Source of the DNA: Propionivibrio dicarboxylicus
Lineage (GTDB): Bacteria > Pseudomonadota > Gammaproteobacteria > Burkholderiales > Rhodocyclaceae
Direction of reading: 5' to 3'
Assembly (NCBI RefSeq): GCF_900099695.1
Contig: NZ_FNCY01000007.1
Coordinates: 124,001 to 188,000 of the forward strand
Length of the DNA stretch: 64,000 nucleotides
Of the stretch, positions 26,135 through 36,127 are shown in pieces. The first letter of the stretch is position 1. Every line of letters starts with the position of its first letter. The position numbers were made by a program, and so were the translations under genes. The notes under the pieces were generated by a model. That model had not been told where the DNA came from, did no database searches, and saw only the letters and a list, made by a program, of their open reading frames with translations.

Positions 26135-27340
26135 TCAGAACTGAATGCCGGATTTTTCGGCGACGGTGTGCATATCCTTGTCGCCGCGCCCGGAAAGATT
26201 GACGAGCAGGACCTTGTCCTTGCCCATCGTCGGCGCGATCTTCATCGCGTGCGCGAGCGCATGACTCGATTCGAGCGCCGGGATGATGCCTTCGGTCAGA
26301 CAGAGGCGATGGAAGGCCGCCAGCGCTTCGGCATCGTCGATCGTCGCGTACTCGGCGCGACCGGTGTCCTTGAGCCAGGCGTGTTCGGGACCGACGCCGG
26401 GATAATCGAGACCGGCCGAGACCGAATGCGTCTCGATGATCTGCCCGTTGGCATCCTGCAGAAGATAGGTGCGATTGCCGTGCAGCACACCGGGACGACC
26501 GGCGGTCAGCGAGGCGGCATGACGTCCGCTGGCGATGCCGTCGCCGGCCGCCTCGACGCCGATGAGGCGCACTTCGTCATAACCGATGTAGGGATGGAAA
26601 ATGCCCATTGCATTGGAACCGCCGCCGACGCAGGCGATCACCGCGTCCGGCTGGCGCCCGCATAGCTCGGGCATCTGCACGATCGCTTCCTTGCCGATGA
26701 CGGTCTGGAAGTCGCGCACCATCATCGGATACGGGTGCGGCCCGGCAACCGTGCCGATGATGTAGAAAGTGCTGGAGATGTTCGTCACCCAGTCGCGCAT
26801 CGCTTCGTTGAGCGCATCCTTGAGCGTCTTCGAGCCGCTCTCGACCGGCACCACGCTGGCGCCGAGCAGCTTCATGCGATAGACATTGGCGGCCTGACGG
26901 CGGACGTCTTCCGACCCCATGTAAACCACGCATTCCATGCCGTAGCGGGCAGCCACCGTCGCCGACGCGACGCCGTGCTGGCCAGCCCCGGTTTCGGCGA
27001 TGACGCGCTTCTTGCCCATGCGCCGCGCCAGCATGGCCTGGCCAATGCAGTTGTTCACCTTGTGCGCGCCGGTATGGTTGAGATCCTCGCGTTTCAGGTA
27101 GATCTGCGCGCCGCCGAGCTCGTCGGACAGGCGACGGGCATGATAGATCGGACTCGGACGGCCGACATAGTGCTTGAGTTCGTATTCGAATTCGGCGATG
27201 AAGGCCGGATCGCACCGGGCCTCGTCATAGGCGAGCCGCAGCTCGTCAAGCGCCGGGATCAGCGTCTCGGCAACGAAGATGCCGCCATACTGACCAAAAT
27301 GGCCGGCGGCATCGGGCAATGCATAGGGGATATCACTCAT
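26135..27340 (-). CDS. trpB: Tryptophan synthase beta chain
   Basis: This PLP enzyme joins indole and serine to give tryptophan. The PLP Lys is K94 in [11 protein letters not shown], and the phosphate-binding [10 protein letters not shown] is present. At 401 residues it is the normal TrpB1 form. It is separated from trpF by 166 bases with no clear terminator and is coupled to trpA. Confidence 0.98.
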   Translation of the reverse strand: MSDIPYALPDAAGHFGQYGGIFVAETLIPALDELRLAYDEARCDPAFIAEFEYELKHYVGRPSPIYHARRLSDELGGAQIYLKREDLNHTGAHKVNNCIGQAMLARRMGKKRVIAETGAGQHGVASATVAARYGMECVVYMGSEDVRRQAANVYRMKLLGASVVPVESGSKTLKDALNEAMRDWVTNISSTFYIIGTVAGPHPYPMMVRDFQTVIGKEAIVQMPELCGRQPDAVIACVGGGSNAMGIFHPYIGYDEVRLIGVEAAGDGIASGRHAASLTAGRPGVLHGNRTYLLQDANGQIIETHSVSAGLDYPGVGPEHAWLKDTGRAEYATIDDAEALAAFHRLCLTEGIIPALESSHALAHAMKIAPTMGKDKVLLVNLSGRGDKDMHTVAEKSGIQF

Positions 27341-27506
27341 GGCAACTCCTTGGCTACAAAACGTGTGAAAGCGGACGAACGACGGAACGCGCCGTCGACG
27401 TCAGGCATGGTCGGCGTAAAAACGCCGCCAGCAATCACGTGTATGTCCACCCGGAGTCTTGCGCATCGACTGCTTCCAGTAAAGCCCCAATTGCAACGCC
27501 TTTGGT

Positions 27507-28166
27507 TTAACCGGCCGGCGTCACCTTCGTTTCAACTTCGGCGCCGCGAACCGCAGCGACGAAGGCCTGCATCTTTTCGGCGTCCTTGATTCCCTTTGCC
27601 ACTTCAATGCCCGACGAGACATCCACCGCCGCCGGGCGCACGCGCCGGACGGCATCGCCCACATTGTCAGCATCGAGCCCGCCCGACAGGATGACCGGCG
27701 TCTCAAGCCGCTCGGGTATCAGCGTCCAGTCGAACACCTTGCCGCCGCCACCGTAACCCTCGACAAAAGCATCGAGCAAAATCGCCTGCGCCGAGGGAAA
27801 CGCCTGTGCGTATTGTAGCAAATCCATGCCCGGCTTCATCCGCGCCGCCTTGATGAAGGGCCGGTCGAACTGGCGGCAATAGGCCTCGTCCTCATCGCCG
27901 TGAAACTGCAGCAAATGGATCGGCACCGCCGCCAGCGTCGCCCGCAACGTTGCCGCATCGGCATTGACGAACAAGCCGACGATCGTCACGAAAGGCGGCA
28001 CCAGCCGCGCCAGCGCCGCCGCCTGCGCCAGATCGACGTAACGCGGACTCGGCGGATAGAACACCAGCCCGATCGCATCGGCACCGGCCTCGACGGCCGC
28101 CAGCACATCCTGCGGCCGCGTCAGGCCGCACATCTTGATCCGGGTTCTTCCCGATACGACTGTCAT
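27507..28166 (-). CDS. trpF: Phosphoribosylanthranilate isomerase
   Basis: It isomerises phosphoribosylanthranilate in tryptophan synthesis. The general base Cys13 is in KMCGLTR and the general acid Asp lies in ILLDAF near residue 134. The ATG at 28166 overlaps the truA stop as ATGA, so translation is coupled, and this fixes the start over the longer frame to 28226. At 219 residues it is a typical TIM-barrel monomer. Confidence 0.96.
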   Translation of the reverse strand: MTVVSGRTRIKMCGLTRPQDVLAAVEAGADAIGLVFYPPSPRYVDLAQAAALARLVPPFVTIVGLFVNADAATLRATLAAVPIHLLQFHGDEDEAYCRQFDRPFIKAARMKPGMDLLQYAQAFPSAQAILLDAFVEGYGGGGKVFDWTLIPERLETPVILSGGLDADNVGDAVRRVRPAAVDVSSGIEVAKGIKDAEKMQAFVAAVRGAEVETKVTPAG

Positions 28167-28963
28167 CGCGGCAACGCTCCTTCCAATTCGATCGGCATCG
28201 ACGTCGCCGGCTCCGGCAAGCCCCAATGCGCCTCATAGCGCACGCCGACGAGATACAGCCCGGCCGCCGAAAAAGTCGGCGCAGCGACCCGCCGGTCCTT
28301 CATCGCCAGGAGTTCGGACATCCAGCCCACCGCCTCGCGCCCCTGACCGATATAGACGAGGCTGCCGACCAGGTTGCGCACCATATGATGCAGGAAGGCG
28401 CTGGCCTCGAACTCGAAAACGATCAGCTCGCCAAGCCGGTAGACCGAGGCCTCGCGCATCAGTTTCACCGGCGTCTTTGCTTGGCAACCAGCGGCGCGAA
28501 ACGCCGAAAAATCATGCTCGCCGACGAGCTGTGCCGCCGCTTGCTGCATGCGTTCCAGATCGAGCGGATGGTAGTCCCAGCCGACCCTGCCATGGCCGAC
28601 GCCAGGCCGCTCCGGCCGATTGAGCAGGAGATAGCGGTAGCGGCGGCCGAAGGCCGAAAAGCGTGCGTGGAAGTCGTCGGCGACCGGTTGCGCCCAGCGC
28701 AACGAAACCGCCTCGGGCAGGAAGGTATTGACGCCACGCACCCAGGCGGTCAGCGGCCGCACCACCGGCGCATCGAAATGCACGACCTGCCCGGTCGCGT
28801 GCACGCCGGCATCGGTCCGTCCGGCACAAACGACCCCGACCGGCTGCCCGGCGATTTTTGCCAGCGCCGCTTCGAGCGCATCCTGCACCGAACCGCCACC
28901 CGGTTGCGTTTGCCACCCGCAGAAGGCGGTACCGTCGTATTCGACGCCGAGCGCGATACGCAT
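28163..28963 (-). CDS. truA: tRNA pseudouridine(38-40) synthase
   Basis: It modifies uridines 38-40 in the anticodon arm of tRNAs. The catalytic Asp51 lies in CAGRTDAGVHATGQ. At 266 residues from the ATG at 28963 it matches the family, with GGGAG about 10 bases upstream. The link to trpF through an ATGA overlap is common in betaproteobacteria. Confidence 0.97.
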   Translation of the reverse strand: MRIALGVEYDGTAFCGWQTQPGGGSVQDALEAALAKIAGQPVGVVCAGRTDAGVHATGQVVHFDAPVVRPLTAWVRGVNTFLPEAVSLRWAQPVADDFHARFSAFGRRYRYLLLNRPERPGVGHGRVGWDYHPLDLERMQQAAAQLVGEHDFSAFRAAGCQAKTPVKLMREASVYRLGELIVFEFEASAFLHHMVRNLVGSLVYIGQGREAVGWMSELLAMKDRRVAAPTFSAAGLYLVGVRYEAHWGLPEPATSMPIELEGALPR

Positions 28964-28965
28964 GG

Positions 28966-29580
28966 TCAGAAACTCCCTCCGCTGATGACTGCCAGCCCGC
29001 CGGCAAGGACGATCGCTGCCAGCACGACGGCATCCCACCCACCGAGCCGTTGTGAATGGATATCGACGCTGCCGCAATCGACGGTAACCGAATCGTCGAG
29101 CAGCACGGTCCAGTCGCGCGGCCGCGGCAGATCCTCGGCGTAACGCAAGGCCAGCATCAGGCGCACGACACCGCGGTCGGGATCGAAACCGACCCGACGC
29201 AAGGGCGCCAACGCGGCATGCGTCGCTGTCAGCAGATCCGGCAAGGACATCGTTTCAAGGAAGGCGGCGACGGCCATCAGCACCAGCAGCAAGCGGCCGA
29301 TATGCATCCACGCCTGCGCCAGCCCCTCGTAGGTCGGCGCGTGATCGGACGGCCAGAGCGGGTCGCCGGCGGTTCCCCAGGCAAGAATGACGAAGAGCGA
29401 GGCGAGCAGCCAACGCGTCCGCCAGAGGAGTTTCATTCCCCGCCGCACGATCCGCCTGCCCGCCAGACAGGCAAGGACGAGCGCCGCGCCCAGCACGACA
29501 CCACTCAGCAACTGGACGGCGATCAGCAGCGCGATCCAGGCGATCAGGCGGGTGGCGGGATGCAAGGCAAAGCGTGACAT
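28966..29580 (-). CDS. CbiQ/EcfT-like membrane protein
   Basis: This is an inner-membrane protein of about 204 residues with four or more hydrophobic segments (about 12-30, 33-48, 60-78, 98-118, 185-202). The pattern resembles the T component of energy-coupling factor transporters (CbiQ). No ATPase or S component lies nearby, so the partners and substrate are unknown. The stop is two bases before truA, so the two are probably translated together. The start at 29580 is the first ATG after the fimV terminator. Confidence 0.6.
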   Translation of the reverse strand: MSRFALHPATRLIAWIALLIAVQLLSGVVLGAALVLACLAGRRIVRRGMKLLWRTRWLLASLFVILAWGTAGDPLWPSDHAPTYEGLAQAWMHIGRLLLVLMAVAAFLETMSLPDLLTATHAALAPLRRVGFDPDRGVVRLMLALRYAEDLPRPRDWTVLLDDSVTVDCGSVDIHSQRLGGWDAVVLAAIVLAGGLAVISGGSF

Positions 29581-29597
29581 GCGAATTGAATCATCGG

Positions 29598-29627
29598 AAA
29601 AAAAGCCGCAACCCCAAGGGTTGCGGC
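29598..29627 (-). terminator. Rho-independent terminator of fimV
   Basis: GCCGCAACCC and GGGTTGCGGC form a perfect 10-pair stem with a three-base loop. It is followed on the minus strand by seven T residues. It lies 55 bases after the fimV stop. Confidence 0.9.
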
Positions 29628-29681
29628 AGATCATGCGAACCGGCTGCGCGCGGCACACCGGCGGAAAGACCGATCGACACG

Positions 29682-32600
29682 CTACGGGCCGATCTTCTCG
29701 AGAAGGGCACGCGCCTTCGCGCGCTGTCCGGCATTCCCTTCTTCGACCACCTCGCCAAGCAATTCCCGGGCGCCTTCAAGATCGCCCATTTCCTCGTAGG
29801 CCTTGGCGAGATCGAGCTTGGTCGCCGCCTCTTCATTCTCCGGCTCGGGCACTTCTTCCAACATGGCCGGCGCCGCCGCCGGCGCCAGATCGATCTCCGG
29901 CAGTTCCGCCTCAGCGGCCGGCTCGATGGCGCCAAGATCGGGAAGATCCGCCGAGACGGGTTCCTGACGGTCGATCGCAAGCGGTTCGATTTCCGGCTGC
30001 GCCGCGGCCAACAGACCAAGATCCGGCAAATCCGCCGTCGGCTCGGGCAGCTCGACCTCAAGCGACTCAGTCGCGGACGACAGCTCGACCACCGGCGTCG
30101 CGACAGGCTTCTCCTCGTCGAGTTCAAGCGTGATCGAACTCATGTCGAAAGGCGCAACGACCGGCGCCGGAGTGGCGTCGGACGGAGAATCGGCATCGGA
30201 CAGATCGAAGTTGAAGGCAAGGGGTTCGTCGACCGGCGAACTCGGCGCGGGCGCAGCTGCCCCCGTGTCGACCGCCGTCTCCGCCGGTGCTGCCGCTTCC
30301 GCGGGGGCTGCCGCTTCCGCGGGGGCTGCCGGCGCCAGGGCGTCGAAATTGAGGTTGAAGTCGAGACCCGCATCTTCCTCGGCCGGCGCAGGCGCAGCCG
30401 CCAGTTCGACGGCCGGGGGCGGCGTATCGGCCTTGAGATCGAGATCGGGCAGCGAGAAATCAAGCGGAGCCGACGCGGCCTCGACCTCAGCCGGCGCTTC
30501 CTGAACCGCCGGCGGCAGGTCGAAATCGAGCGGGGCTACATCGACACTTGCCGCCAGCGCTTCGGCGGGCGCGGACGCTTCCTCCGCAGGCGAAGACGGC
30601 ACCTCCGTTTTTTCAGCCGGACCCAGATCGAAATCCAGGCTCGTGAGTTCGATCGATTCGGACGGCGCTTCGACAGGTTCGGGTTCCGGTTCCGCTGGCG
30701 CCGCGTCGGCAAGCGCGATCTCTTCGATCGGCTCGGGCATCGACGGCGTCAGTTCGACGACTTCCGACGCTGCAGGCGTCTCTGCCGACGTCTCGGGCAC
30801 GCCACCGTAGAGCGGATTCGACGGATCCAGCGCCAGCCCGAGGGCAGCGGCCTTTTCCCAGTCGCTGCCAACACCGTTCGTCGCGTCGCGCAGCTTCACC
30901 GCCTCGCGTTCGAAGGCGCCCGCATCCTTGCGCTGGGCATAGATATCGAGCAGTTTCAGCGAGATCGGCAGATGCTCGGGATCGCGTTCCTGCGCCGCAC
31001 GCAGAATTTCTTCGGCTTGCTTGTCACGACCGTAGGCCAGGTAGATGTCGGCTTCGGCAATTGGATCGACCTCGTGCGCTTCTTCTTCCTCGATGAGTTC
31101 CGACGCGGCGTCGACGATGGGCTCCGCTATCGCGCTCACGCGTGCCGGCGCCTCATCTTCTGCCGACACGGCTTCCACCGGCGCAGCGACCGTTGCCGCC
31201 GGCGCGGCGTCGGACTTCTTCGCCGCGCGCCGCCGCATGAGCAGGAAAGCTGCCAACAGCGCGATCACACCCGCCCCACCGGCAGGCACCATCGGATCCT
31301 CAAGCAGCATGTCGAGGAAACTCGGCTCCGGCGGCGGCACGGCGGCAGCTGCAGGTTTCGCTTTCGGCTTCGGCATGTCGTCCGCCGGCGCAGCGCTTGG
31401 CGCCGGCGCGGGCGTCGCGGCAACGACAGGCGCCGGGACCGCAGGCGCTGGCACCGGCTCGGACTTGGCGGTTTCAGACTTGGCAGGCTCGGCGACCTTC
31501 GGCGGCTCAACCGCTTTCACCGGTGCCGGGGGCGTTGCCTTGCCGGCATCCGGCTTGGCCGCCTGCTTCTGTGCGTCGGCCAGCGTCTGATCCTTCACTT
31601 CAAGCAGCTTTTGCAGGTTGGCGACGTTCTTCTCCAGCGCCGCCGCCCGTTCGTTGGCCTCGCGCATCGCCTTCTTCTTGGCGATTTCGTCTTCATCGCT
31701 GCGTTTTCCAGGCGTACCCGACGCGGCTCCGGTCTCGGACTTCGAAACCTTCACCTGATCCTTCGGCGCGCTCTCCGGCAAGGTCTTTTCCTCGACCTTG
31801 GCGGTGATCTTTCCTGCCGATGCCTGTGTCGCATCGCGTTCCGTCACCGGCGCCTTGGCTGCAAGCGCTGCCAGGCGGGCACGATAGGCATTCCAGTCAG
31901 TGGCCTGGGCCATCACGACTTTCCTGGCTTCCGCCGGGGCGATCGCTTCAACGTCGGATTTTTCCGGAATCGACAGGATGCGCCCGGAGCGCAAGCGGTT
32001 CATGTTGCCGCCGTCAAAAGCGTCTTGGTTGGCACGCAACAAGCCGACCAGCATCTGATCCAACGTCACGCCCTCGGGCTTGGTGGCTTGCGCGATCTTG
32101 CCCAGTGTATCGCCCGGTTTGACCTGCCGGCTATCGCCCGAAGCTTCGCTTGCCTTCTCGGGCGCTCGGGCGGGTTCGGCGACTTTTTCCGCTGCACGGA
32201 CCGGCTCGGCAGCGACAACCGACGCGCTCCGACTGGCCTGCAACGCACGGGCGCGCGTCGCTTCGTCGATCGATGACGGCACCGACAAGGCCGTTTCGGC
32301 GGGCGCCGCAGCGCTCGGCACAGACGCCGACACAGCCGCGGGCGGCGGCAGACGGACCGGCTCCGGTATCGGCGCGGCCTGCGCCTTGCTCGTCACCGCG
32401 ATCGGCGCCGCGGTGCTCTTGGCGGCGATTTCCGGCGGATCGAGCAGGAACGTGTATTCACGCACCATGCGCCCGGACGACCAGGTTAATTCGATCAGCA
32501 TATCGAGGAAAGGATCGTTGACCGGCGCGTTCGATGACAAGCGGATCACGTTCTGCCCGTTGGGACGTTTGTCGAGCGAAAAACTGATGCCCTGGATGCT

Positions 32601-32864
32601 GCCCGAAAGATCGATGCCAGCTTGCCGGAAGGCGTCGCGCGACGCCAGTTGCGCCTTCATTCCGGACAGTTCTTCGCGCGTCGCCGTCACTTCGATTTCC
32701 GCCCGTAGGGGCTGGCCGAGCGCCGATAACACCGTCACCTTGCCTAGACCAGCGGCATCCGCCACCAGCGGCATCAGGGAAAGCGCAAAGCATGAGGTCA
32801 CGGCCAGAACGGATGTCCGCCATGATCCTGGCATTGCCGTCCGTCGCGTATTGTCTTTTTTCAC
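29682..32864 (-). CDS. fimV: FimV/HubP-type polar landmark protein
   Basis: This is a large inner-membrane protein linked to type IV pilus assembly, twitching motility and polar organisation. A signal peptide ending near VADAAG is followed by the conserved LGKVTVLSALGQPLRAEIE stretch. A LysM peptidoglycan-binding domain lies at about 246-297 (KPGDTLGKIAQ). There is one membrane segment at about 525-545 and a long acidic, Ala/Pro/Glu-rich cytoplasmic region containing EAAAPA repeats. A short TPR-like FimV C-terminal domain ends the protein. I chose the GTG at 32864 (about 1060 residues); an ATG at 32834 is also possible, and the frame is open to a TTG at 32900. Confidence 0.88.
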   Translation of the reverse strand: MKKDNTRRTAMPGSWRTSVLAVTSCFALSLMPLVADAAGLGKVTVLSALGQPLRAEIEVTATREELSGMKAQLASRDAFRQAGIDLSGSIQGISFSLDKRPNGQNVIRLSSNAPVNDPFLDMLIELTWSSGRMVREYTFLLDPPEIAAKSTAAPIAVTSKAQAAPIPEPVRLPPPAAVSASVPSAAAPAETALSVPSSIDEATRARALQASRSASVVAAEPVRAAEKVAEPARAPEKASEASGDSRQVKPGDTLGKIAQATKPEGVTLDQMLVGLLRANQDAFDGGNMNRLRSGRILSIPEKSDVEAIAPAEARKVVMAQATDWNAYRARLAALAAKAPVTERDATQASAGKITAKVEEKTLPESAPKDQVKVSKSETGAASGTPGKRSDEDEIAKKKAMREANERAAALEKNVANLQKLLEVKDQTLADAQKQAAKPDAGKATPPAPVKAVEPPKVAEPAKSETAKSEPVPAPAVPAPVVAATPAPAPSAAPADDMPKPKAKPAAAAVPPPEPSFLDMLLEDPMVPAGGAGVIALLAAFLLMRRRAAKKSDAAPAATVAAPVEAVSAEDEAPARVSAIAEPIVDAASELIEEEEAHEVDPIAEADIYLAYGRDKQAEEILRAAQERDPEHLPISLKLLDIYAQRKDAGAFEREAVKLRDATNGVGSDWEKAAALGLALDPSNPLYGGVPETSAETPAASEVVELTPSMPEPIEEIALADAAPAEPEPEPVEAPSESIELTSLDFDLGPAEKTEVPSSPAEEASAPAEALAASVDVAPLDFDLPPAVQEAPAEVEAASAPLDFSLPDLDLKADTPPPAVELAAAPAPAEEDAGLDFNLNFDALAPAAPAEAAAPAEAAAPAETAVDTGAAAPAPSSPVDEPLAFNFDLSDADSPSDATPAPVVAPFDMSSITLELDEEKPVATPVVELSSATESLEVELPEPTADLPDLGLLAAAQPEIEPLAIDRQEPVSADLPDLGAIEPAAEAELPEIDLAPAAAPAMLEEVPEPENEEAATKLDLAKAYEEMGDLEGARELLGEVVEEGNAGQRAKARALLEKIGP

Positions 32865-33010
32865 AGCAGCACCCCAAGGGTCTAAATTGTCAATTAGCAA
32901 AATAACATCATGGAGTTAGCCATGCAAGCTGAACGTTATTCTGATGTTGCCGGGCGTGTTTCCGATTGCCCAAAACAGACAATCGGTCGAAAACGCGCCC
33001 ATGATCCGAT

Positions 33011-33036
33011 AAAAAAGCCAGGGCCGCGGCCCTGGC
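33011..33036 (-). terminator. Rho-independent terminator of asd
   Basis: The 20-base perfect palindrome GCCAGGGCCGCGGCCCTGGC (33017-33036) is followed on the minus strand by six T residues. It lies 22 bases after the asd stop. The plus side also has a T-rich tract, so it could act in both directions. Confidence 0.9.
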
Positions 33037-33057
33037 TCTTTCTTTTTCTCGCGCGCC

Positions 33058-34191
33058 TCAGGCGTCGAGCAGGATACCGAGCATCCGGCGCAGCGGTTCG
33101 GCCGCGCCCCAAAGCAGCTGGTCGCCCACCGTGAACGCGCCGAGATAGTCCGGGCCCATCGCCAGCTTGTGCAGACGACCGACCGGCACGGTCAGCGTAC
33201 CGGTGACAGCGGCCGGCGTGAGCTCGCGCTCGCTGAGTTCGCGCTCGTTCGGCACCACTTTCGCCCAGGGATTGCCCTGCGCGATGAGATCGGCGATCTC
33301 GTCGAGCGGCGCATCCTTCTTGAGCTTGATCGTCAGACCCTGCGAGTGGCAACGCATCGCACCGATCCGCACGCACAGGCCATCGACCGGAATGCTGCCC
33401 GGCGAACGGAACGGCGGCAGGCCGAGGATCTTGTTGCATTCGGCGCCACCCTTCCATTCCTCTTTCGACTGGCCGTGTTCATAGGGCACGTCGATCCACG
33501 GGATCAGGCTGCCGGCCAGCGCGGTGTTGCGGAAATTCTTGGTCGGGAACGACGATGCGCGCATCGTCTCGGCCACCTTGCGGTCGATGTCGAGAATCGC
33601 CGACGCGGGATCGGCGAGTTCGGCCTTGACCGCACCGTAGAGCGCGCCCATCTGTTCGAGCAGTTCGCGCATGTTCTGCGCGCCGGCGCCCGAGGCGGCC
33701 TGGTAAGTCATCGCCGAGACCCACTCGACCAGCCCGGCGCGGAACAGCCCGCCGAGGCCCATCAGCATCAGCGAGACCGTGCAGTTGCCGCCGATCCAGT
33801 TCTTGCCGCCCTTGGCCAGCGCGTCCTTGATGACGTGCAGGTTCACCGGATCGAGAACGATGACCGCGTCCTTGTCCATGCGCAGCGTCGAGGCGGCGTC
33901 GACCCAGTGGCCGTTCCAGCCGGCAGCGCGCAGCTTCGGAAAGATTTCCTTGGTGTAGTCGCCGCCCTGGCACGTGACGATGATGTCCATCTGTTTGAGC
34001 GTGTCAATGGAGGAAGCGTCCTGCAACGTGCCGCCGTCTTTACCGCCGAACGTCGGGGCTTTGCCGCCGACCGACGACGTCGAAAAGAACACCGGATCGA
34101 TATGGGCGAAATCGCCCTCTTCCACCATGCGCTGCATGAGTACCGAACCCACCATGCCGCGCCAGCCCACCAGACCTACTTTCTTCATCAC
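33058..34191 (-). CDS. asd: Aspartate-semialdehyde dehydrogenase
   Basis: It reduces aspartyl phosphate to aspartate semialdehyde for lysine, diaminopimelate, threonine and methionine synthesis. The NADP-binding start [11 protein letters not shown] is seen at residues 6-16, and the catalytic Cys137 lies in GGNCTVSLM. At 377 residues it is the Gram-negative form. It follows leuB by 39 bases in the leuCDB-asd order. Confidence 0.97.
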   Translation of the reverse strand: MMKKVGLVGWRGMVGSVLMQRMVEEGDFAHIDPVFFSTSSVGGKAPTFGGKDGGTLQDASSIDTLKQMDIIVTCQGGDYTKEIFPKLRAAGWNGHWVDAASTLRMDKDAVIVLDPVNLHVIKDALAKGGKNWIGGNCTVSLMLMGLGGLFRAGLVEWVSAMTYQAASGAGAQNMRELLEQMGALYGAVKAELADPASAILDIDRKVAETMRASSFPTKNFRNTALAGSLIPWIDVPYEHGQSKEEWKGGAECNKILGLPPFRSPGSIPVDGLCVRIGAMRCHSQGLTIKLKKDAPLDEIADLIAQGNPWAKVVPNERELSERELTPAAVTGTLTVPVGRLHKLAMGPDYLGAFTVGDQLLWGAAEPLRRMLGILLDA

Positions 34192-34230
34192 ATTCGCCTC
34201 TCAGTTGACAATAAACCGCACCATCCTACC

Positions 34231-35295
34231 TTATAACGCCGCCAGGACGGCGTCACCCATTTCCTTCGTACCGACCCGGATCGTCCCGGCTTCGTAGATG
34301 TCGCCGGTACGATAGCCTTGGGCCAGAACCTTTTTGACCGCCGTTTCGATCTTTTGTGCCGGCTCTTCGAGCGCAAACGAGTAGCGCAGCATCATCGCCG
34401 CCGAGAGGATCGTCGCCAGCGGATTGGCCACGCCCTTGCCGGCGATGTCGGGCGCCGAGCCGTGGCACGGCTCGTACATGCCCTTGTTGTGTTCGTCGAG
34501 CGAGGCCGACGGCAGCATGCCGATCGAGCCGGTCAGCATCGACGCCTCGTCCGACAGGATGTCGCCGAACATGTTGCCGGTGACCATCACGTCGAACTGC
34601 TTCGGCGCGCGCACAAGCTGCATGGCGGCGTTGTCGACGAGCATGTGGGTGAGTTCGACGTCCGGATACTCGGGCGCCAGCTCGTTCATGACGTCGCGCC
34701 AGAGCTGCGTCGTTTCGAGCACATTCATCTTGTCGATCGAGCAGACCTTGCGATTGCGCTTGCGCGCCGCCTCGAAGGCGACACGGCCGATGCGGCGGAT
34801 CTCGCTTTCGCTGTAGTGCATGGTGTTGTAGCCATAGCGCTGGGCGACGCCATCAATGGTGCGCGTCTCGATGCCACGCGGCTGGCCGAAGTAGATGTCG
34901 CCGGTCAGTTCGCGCACGATCAGGATGTCGAGCCCGGACACCACCTCGGGCTTCAGCGTCGAAGCGTTGGCGAGTTCGGGATAGAGCACCGCCGGCCGCA
35001 GGTTGGCGAACAGGTTGAGCTGCTTGCGGATGCCGAGCAGCCCGCGCTCGGGCCGCTGTTCGCGCGGCAGCGCATCCCACTTGGGACCGCCGACGGCGCC
35101 GAGCAGGATCGCGTCGGCTGCCTGCGCCAGTTTCTGCGTCGCTTCCGGATACGGATTGCCGGTCGCATCGACGGCGCAGCCGCCGAGCAATGCCTGTTCC
35201 ATTTCCATTTTCAGGCCCAGCGCTTTGAGCACCCGCACGGCCTCGGCCGTAATTTCAACCCCGATGCCGTCGCCCGGCAATACGCAAATCTTCAC
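34231..35295 (-). CDS. leuB: 3-isopropylmalate dehydrogenase
   Basis: This is the NAD-dependent oxidative decarboxylase of leucine synthesis, a cytoplasmic homodimer. It has the start [15 protein letters not shown], the substrate-binding [10 protein letters not shown] stretch and the NAD-site [14 protein letters not shown]. It has 354 residues and a normal length. It is a paralogue of the tartrate/malate dehydrogenase at 58908, but this copy lies in the leu operon and has the LeuB substrate loop. Confidence 0.97.
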   Translation of the reverse strand: MKICVLPGDGIGVEITAEAVRVLKALGLKMEMEQALLGGCAVDATGNPYPEATQKLAQAADAILLGAVGGPKWDALPREQRPERGLLGIRKQLNLFANLRPAVLYPELANASTLKPEVVSGLDILIVRELTGDIYFGQPRGIETRTIDGVAQRYGYNTMHYSESEIRRIGRVAFEAARKRNRKVCSIDKMNVLETTQLWRDVMNELAPEYPDVELTHMLVDNAAMQLVRAPKQFDVMVTGNMFGDILSDEASMLTGSIGMLPSASLDEHNKGMYEPCHGSAPDIAGKGVANPLATILSAAMMLRYSFALEEPAQKIETAVKKVLAQGYRTGDIYEAGTIRVGTKEMGDAVLAAL

Positions 35296-35328
35296 GCGAA
35301 TCTCTCCTTCAGTCCTAAATTGGATGCG

Positions 35329-35967
35329 TCAGGCAAACAGCCACGGCTGTTCGGCGCGGCGCCGTTCCTCGTATTCGCCGATCTTGTCGGCATGCCGCAG
35401 CGTCAGGCCGATGTCGTCCCAGCCATTGATCAGGCATTCCTTGCGGAAGGGATCGACCGCGAACGGAATCGTGTGGCCGTCCGGACAGACCACCGTCTGC
35501 GCCGACAGATCGACCGTGAGCTTGAAGCCCGGCGTGACGTTGACGAGTTGGAACAGCGCCTCGATCTCGTTAGCCGGCAGCACGATCGGCAAGACGCCAT
35601 TCTTGAAACAGTTGCTGAAGAAGATGTCGGCGAAGCTCTCGGCCAGGATGACACGAAAACCATAGTCGAGCAGCGCCCAGGGTGCGTGTTCGCGCGAACT
35701 GCCGCAACCGAAGTTTTTGCGCGACAGCAGGATGCTGGCGCCGCGATAGCGCTCCTGGTTGAGCACGAAATTCGGGTTCTTCGGCCGCGCGCTGCAGTCC
35801 TGGCCCGGCTGTCCGACGTCCATGTAACGCCATTCATCGAACAGGTTGGGACCGAAGCCCGAGCGCTTGATCGACTTCAGGAATTGCTTCGGAATGATCG
35901 CGTCGGTATCGACATTGACGCGATCCAGCGGGGCGACCAGCCCCTCCAGGCGATTGAATTTTTCCAT
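35329..35967 (-). CDS. leuD: 3-isopropylmalate dehydratase small subunit
   Basis: This is the swivelling small subunit of isopropylmalate isomerase, working with LeuC. The start MEKFNRLEG at 35967 follows AAGGA, and the [14 protein letters not shown] and [11 protein letters not shown] motifs are typical. It has 212 residues. The frame is open to 36165 only through the entericidin gene in another frame. It lies between the entericidin and leuB genes. Confidence 0.96.
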   Translation of the reverse strand: MEKFNRLEGLVAPLDRVNVDTDAIIPKQFLKSIKRSGFGPNLFDEWRYMDVGQPGQDCSARPKNPNFVLNQERYRGASILLSRKNFGCGSSREHAPWALLDYGFRVILAESFADIFFSNCFKNGVLPIVLPANEIEALFQLVNVTPGFKLTVDLSAQTVVCPDGHTIPFAVDPFRKECLINGWDDIGLTLRHADKIGEYEERRRAEQPWLFA

Positions 35968-35987
35968 GATTTTCCTTGACCGGCGCC

Positions 35988-36116
35988 CTATCGGGCGGCC
36001 TTCTCGATTGCCTGACCGCCACGCTCGAGGTCCTTGCCGATACCCTGGACCGTATTGCAGGCGGACAGGGAGAACAGCGAGACGCACAGCAACAGCACCG
36101 AAAGCAGTGTTTTCAT
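35988..36116 (-). CDS. ecnB: Entericidin A/B family small lipoprotein
   Basis: This is a 42-residue lipoprotein. After [10 protein letters not shown] the lipobox LSAC places Cys20 for acylation, and the mature part [20 protein letters not shown] is the entericidin signature. In E. coli EcnA/EcnB form an antidote/toxin pair linked to stationary-phase lysis; only one is present here. The start at 36116 has a GGAG site. It sits between leuC and leuD in the same direction with short gaps (11 and 20 bases), so it is made with the leucine operon. Which of the two entericidins it matches is uncertain. Confidence 0.85.
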   Translation of the reverse strand: MKTLLSVLLLCVSLFSLSACNTVQGIGKDLERGGQAIEKAAR

Positions 36117-36127
36117 GAGAGGGCTCC

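Noticed and set aside
30285-30335. Tandem repeat in fimV as a possible minisatellite or mobile repeat
   Set aside because: It is two to three copies of an Ala/Glu/Pro-coding unit within the low-complexity FimV spacer, which is ordinary for this family.
29574-32276. Plus-strand open frame of 900 codons opposite fimV
   Set aside because: It is very Arg-rich and is the antisense of the acidic FimV region.
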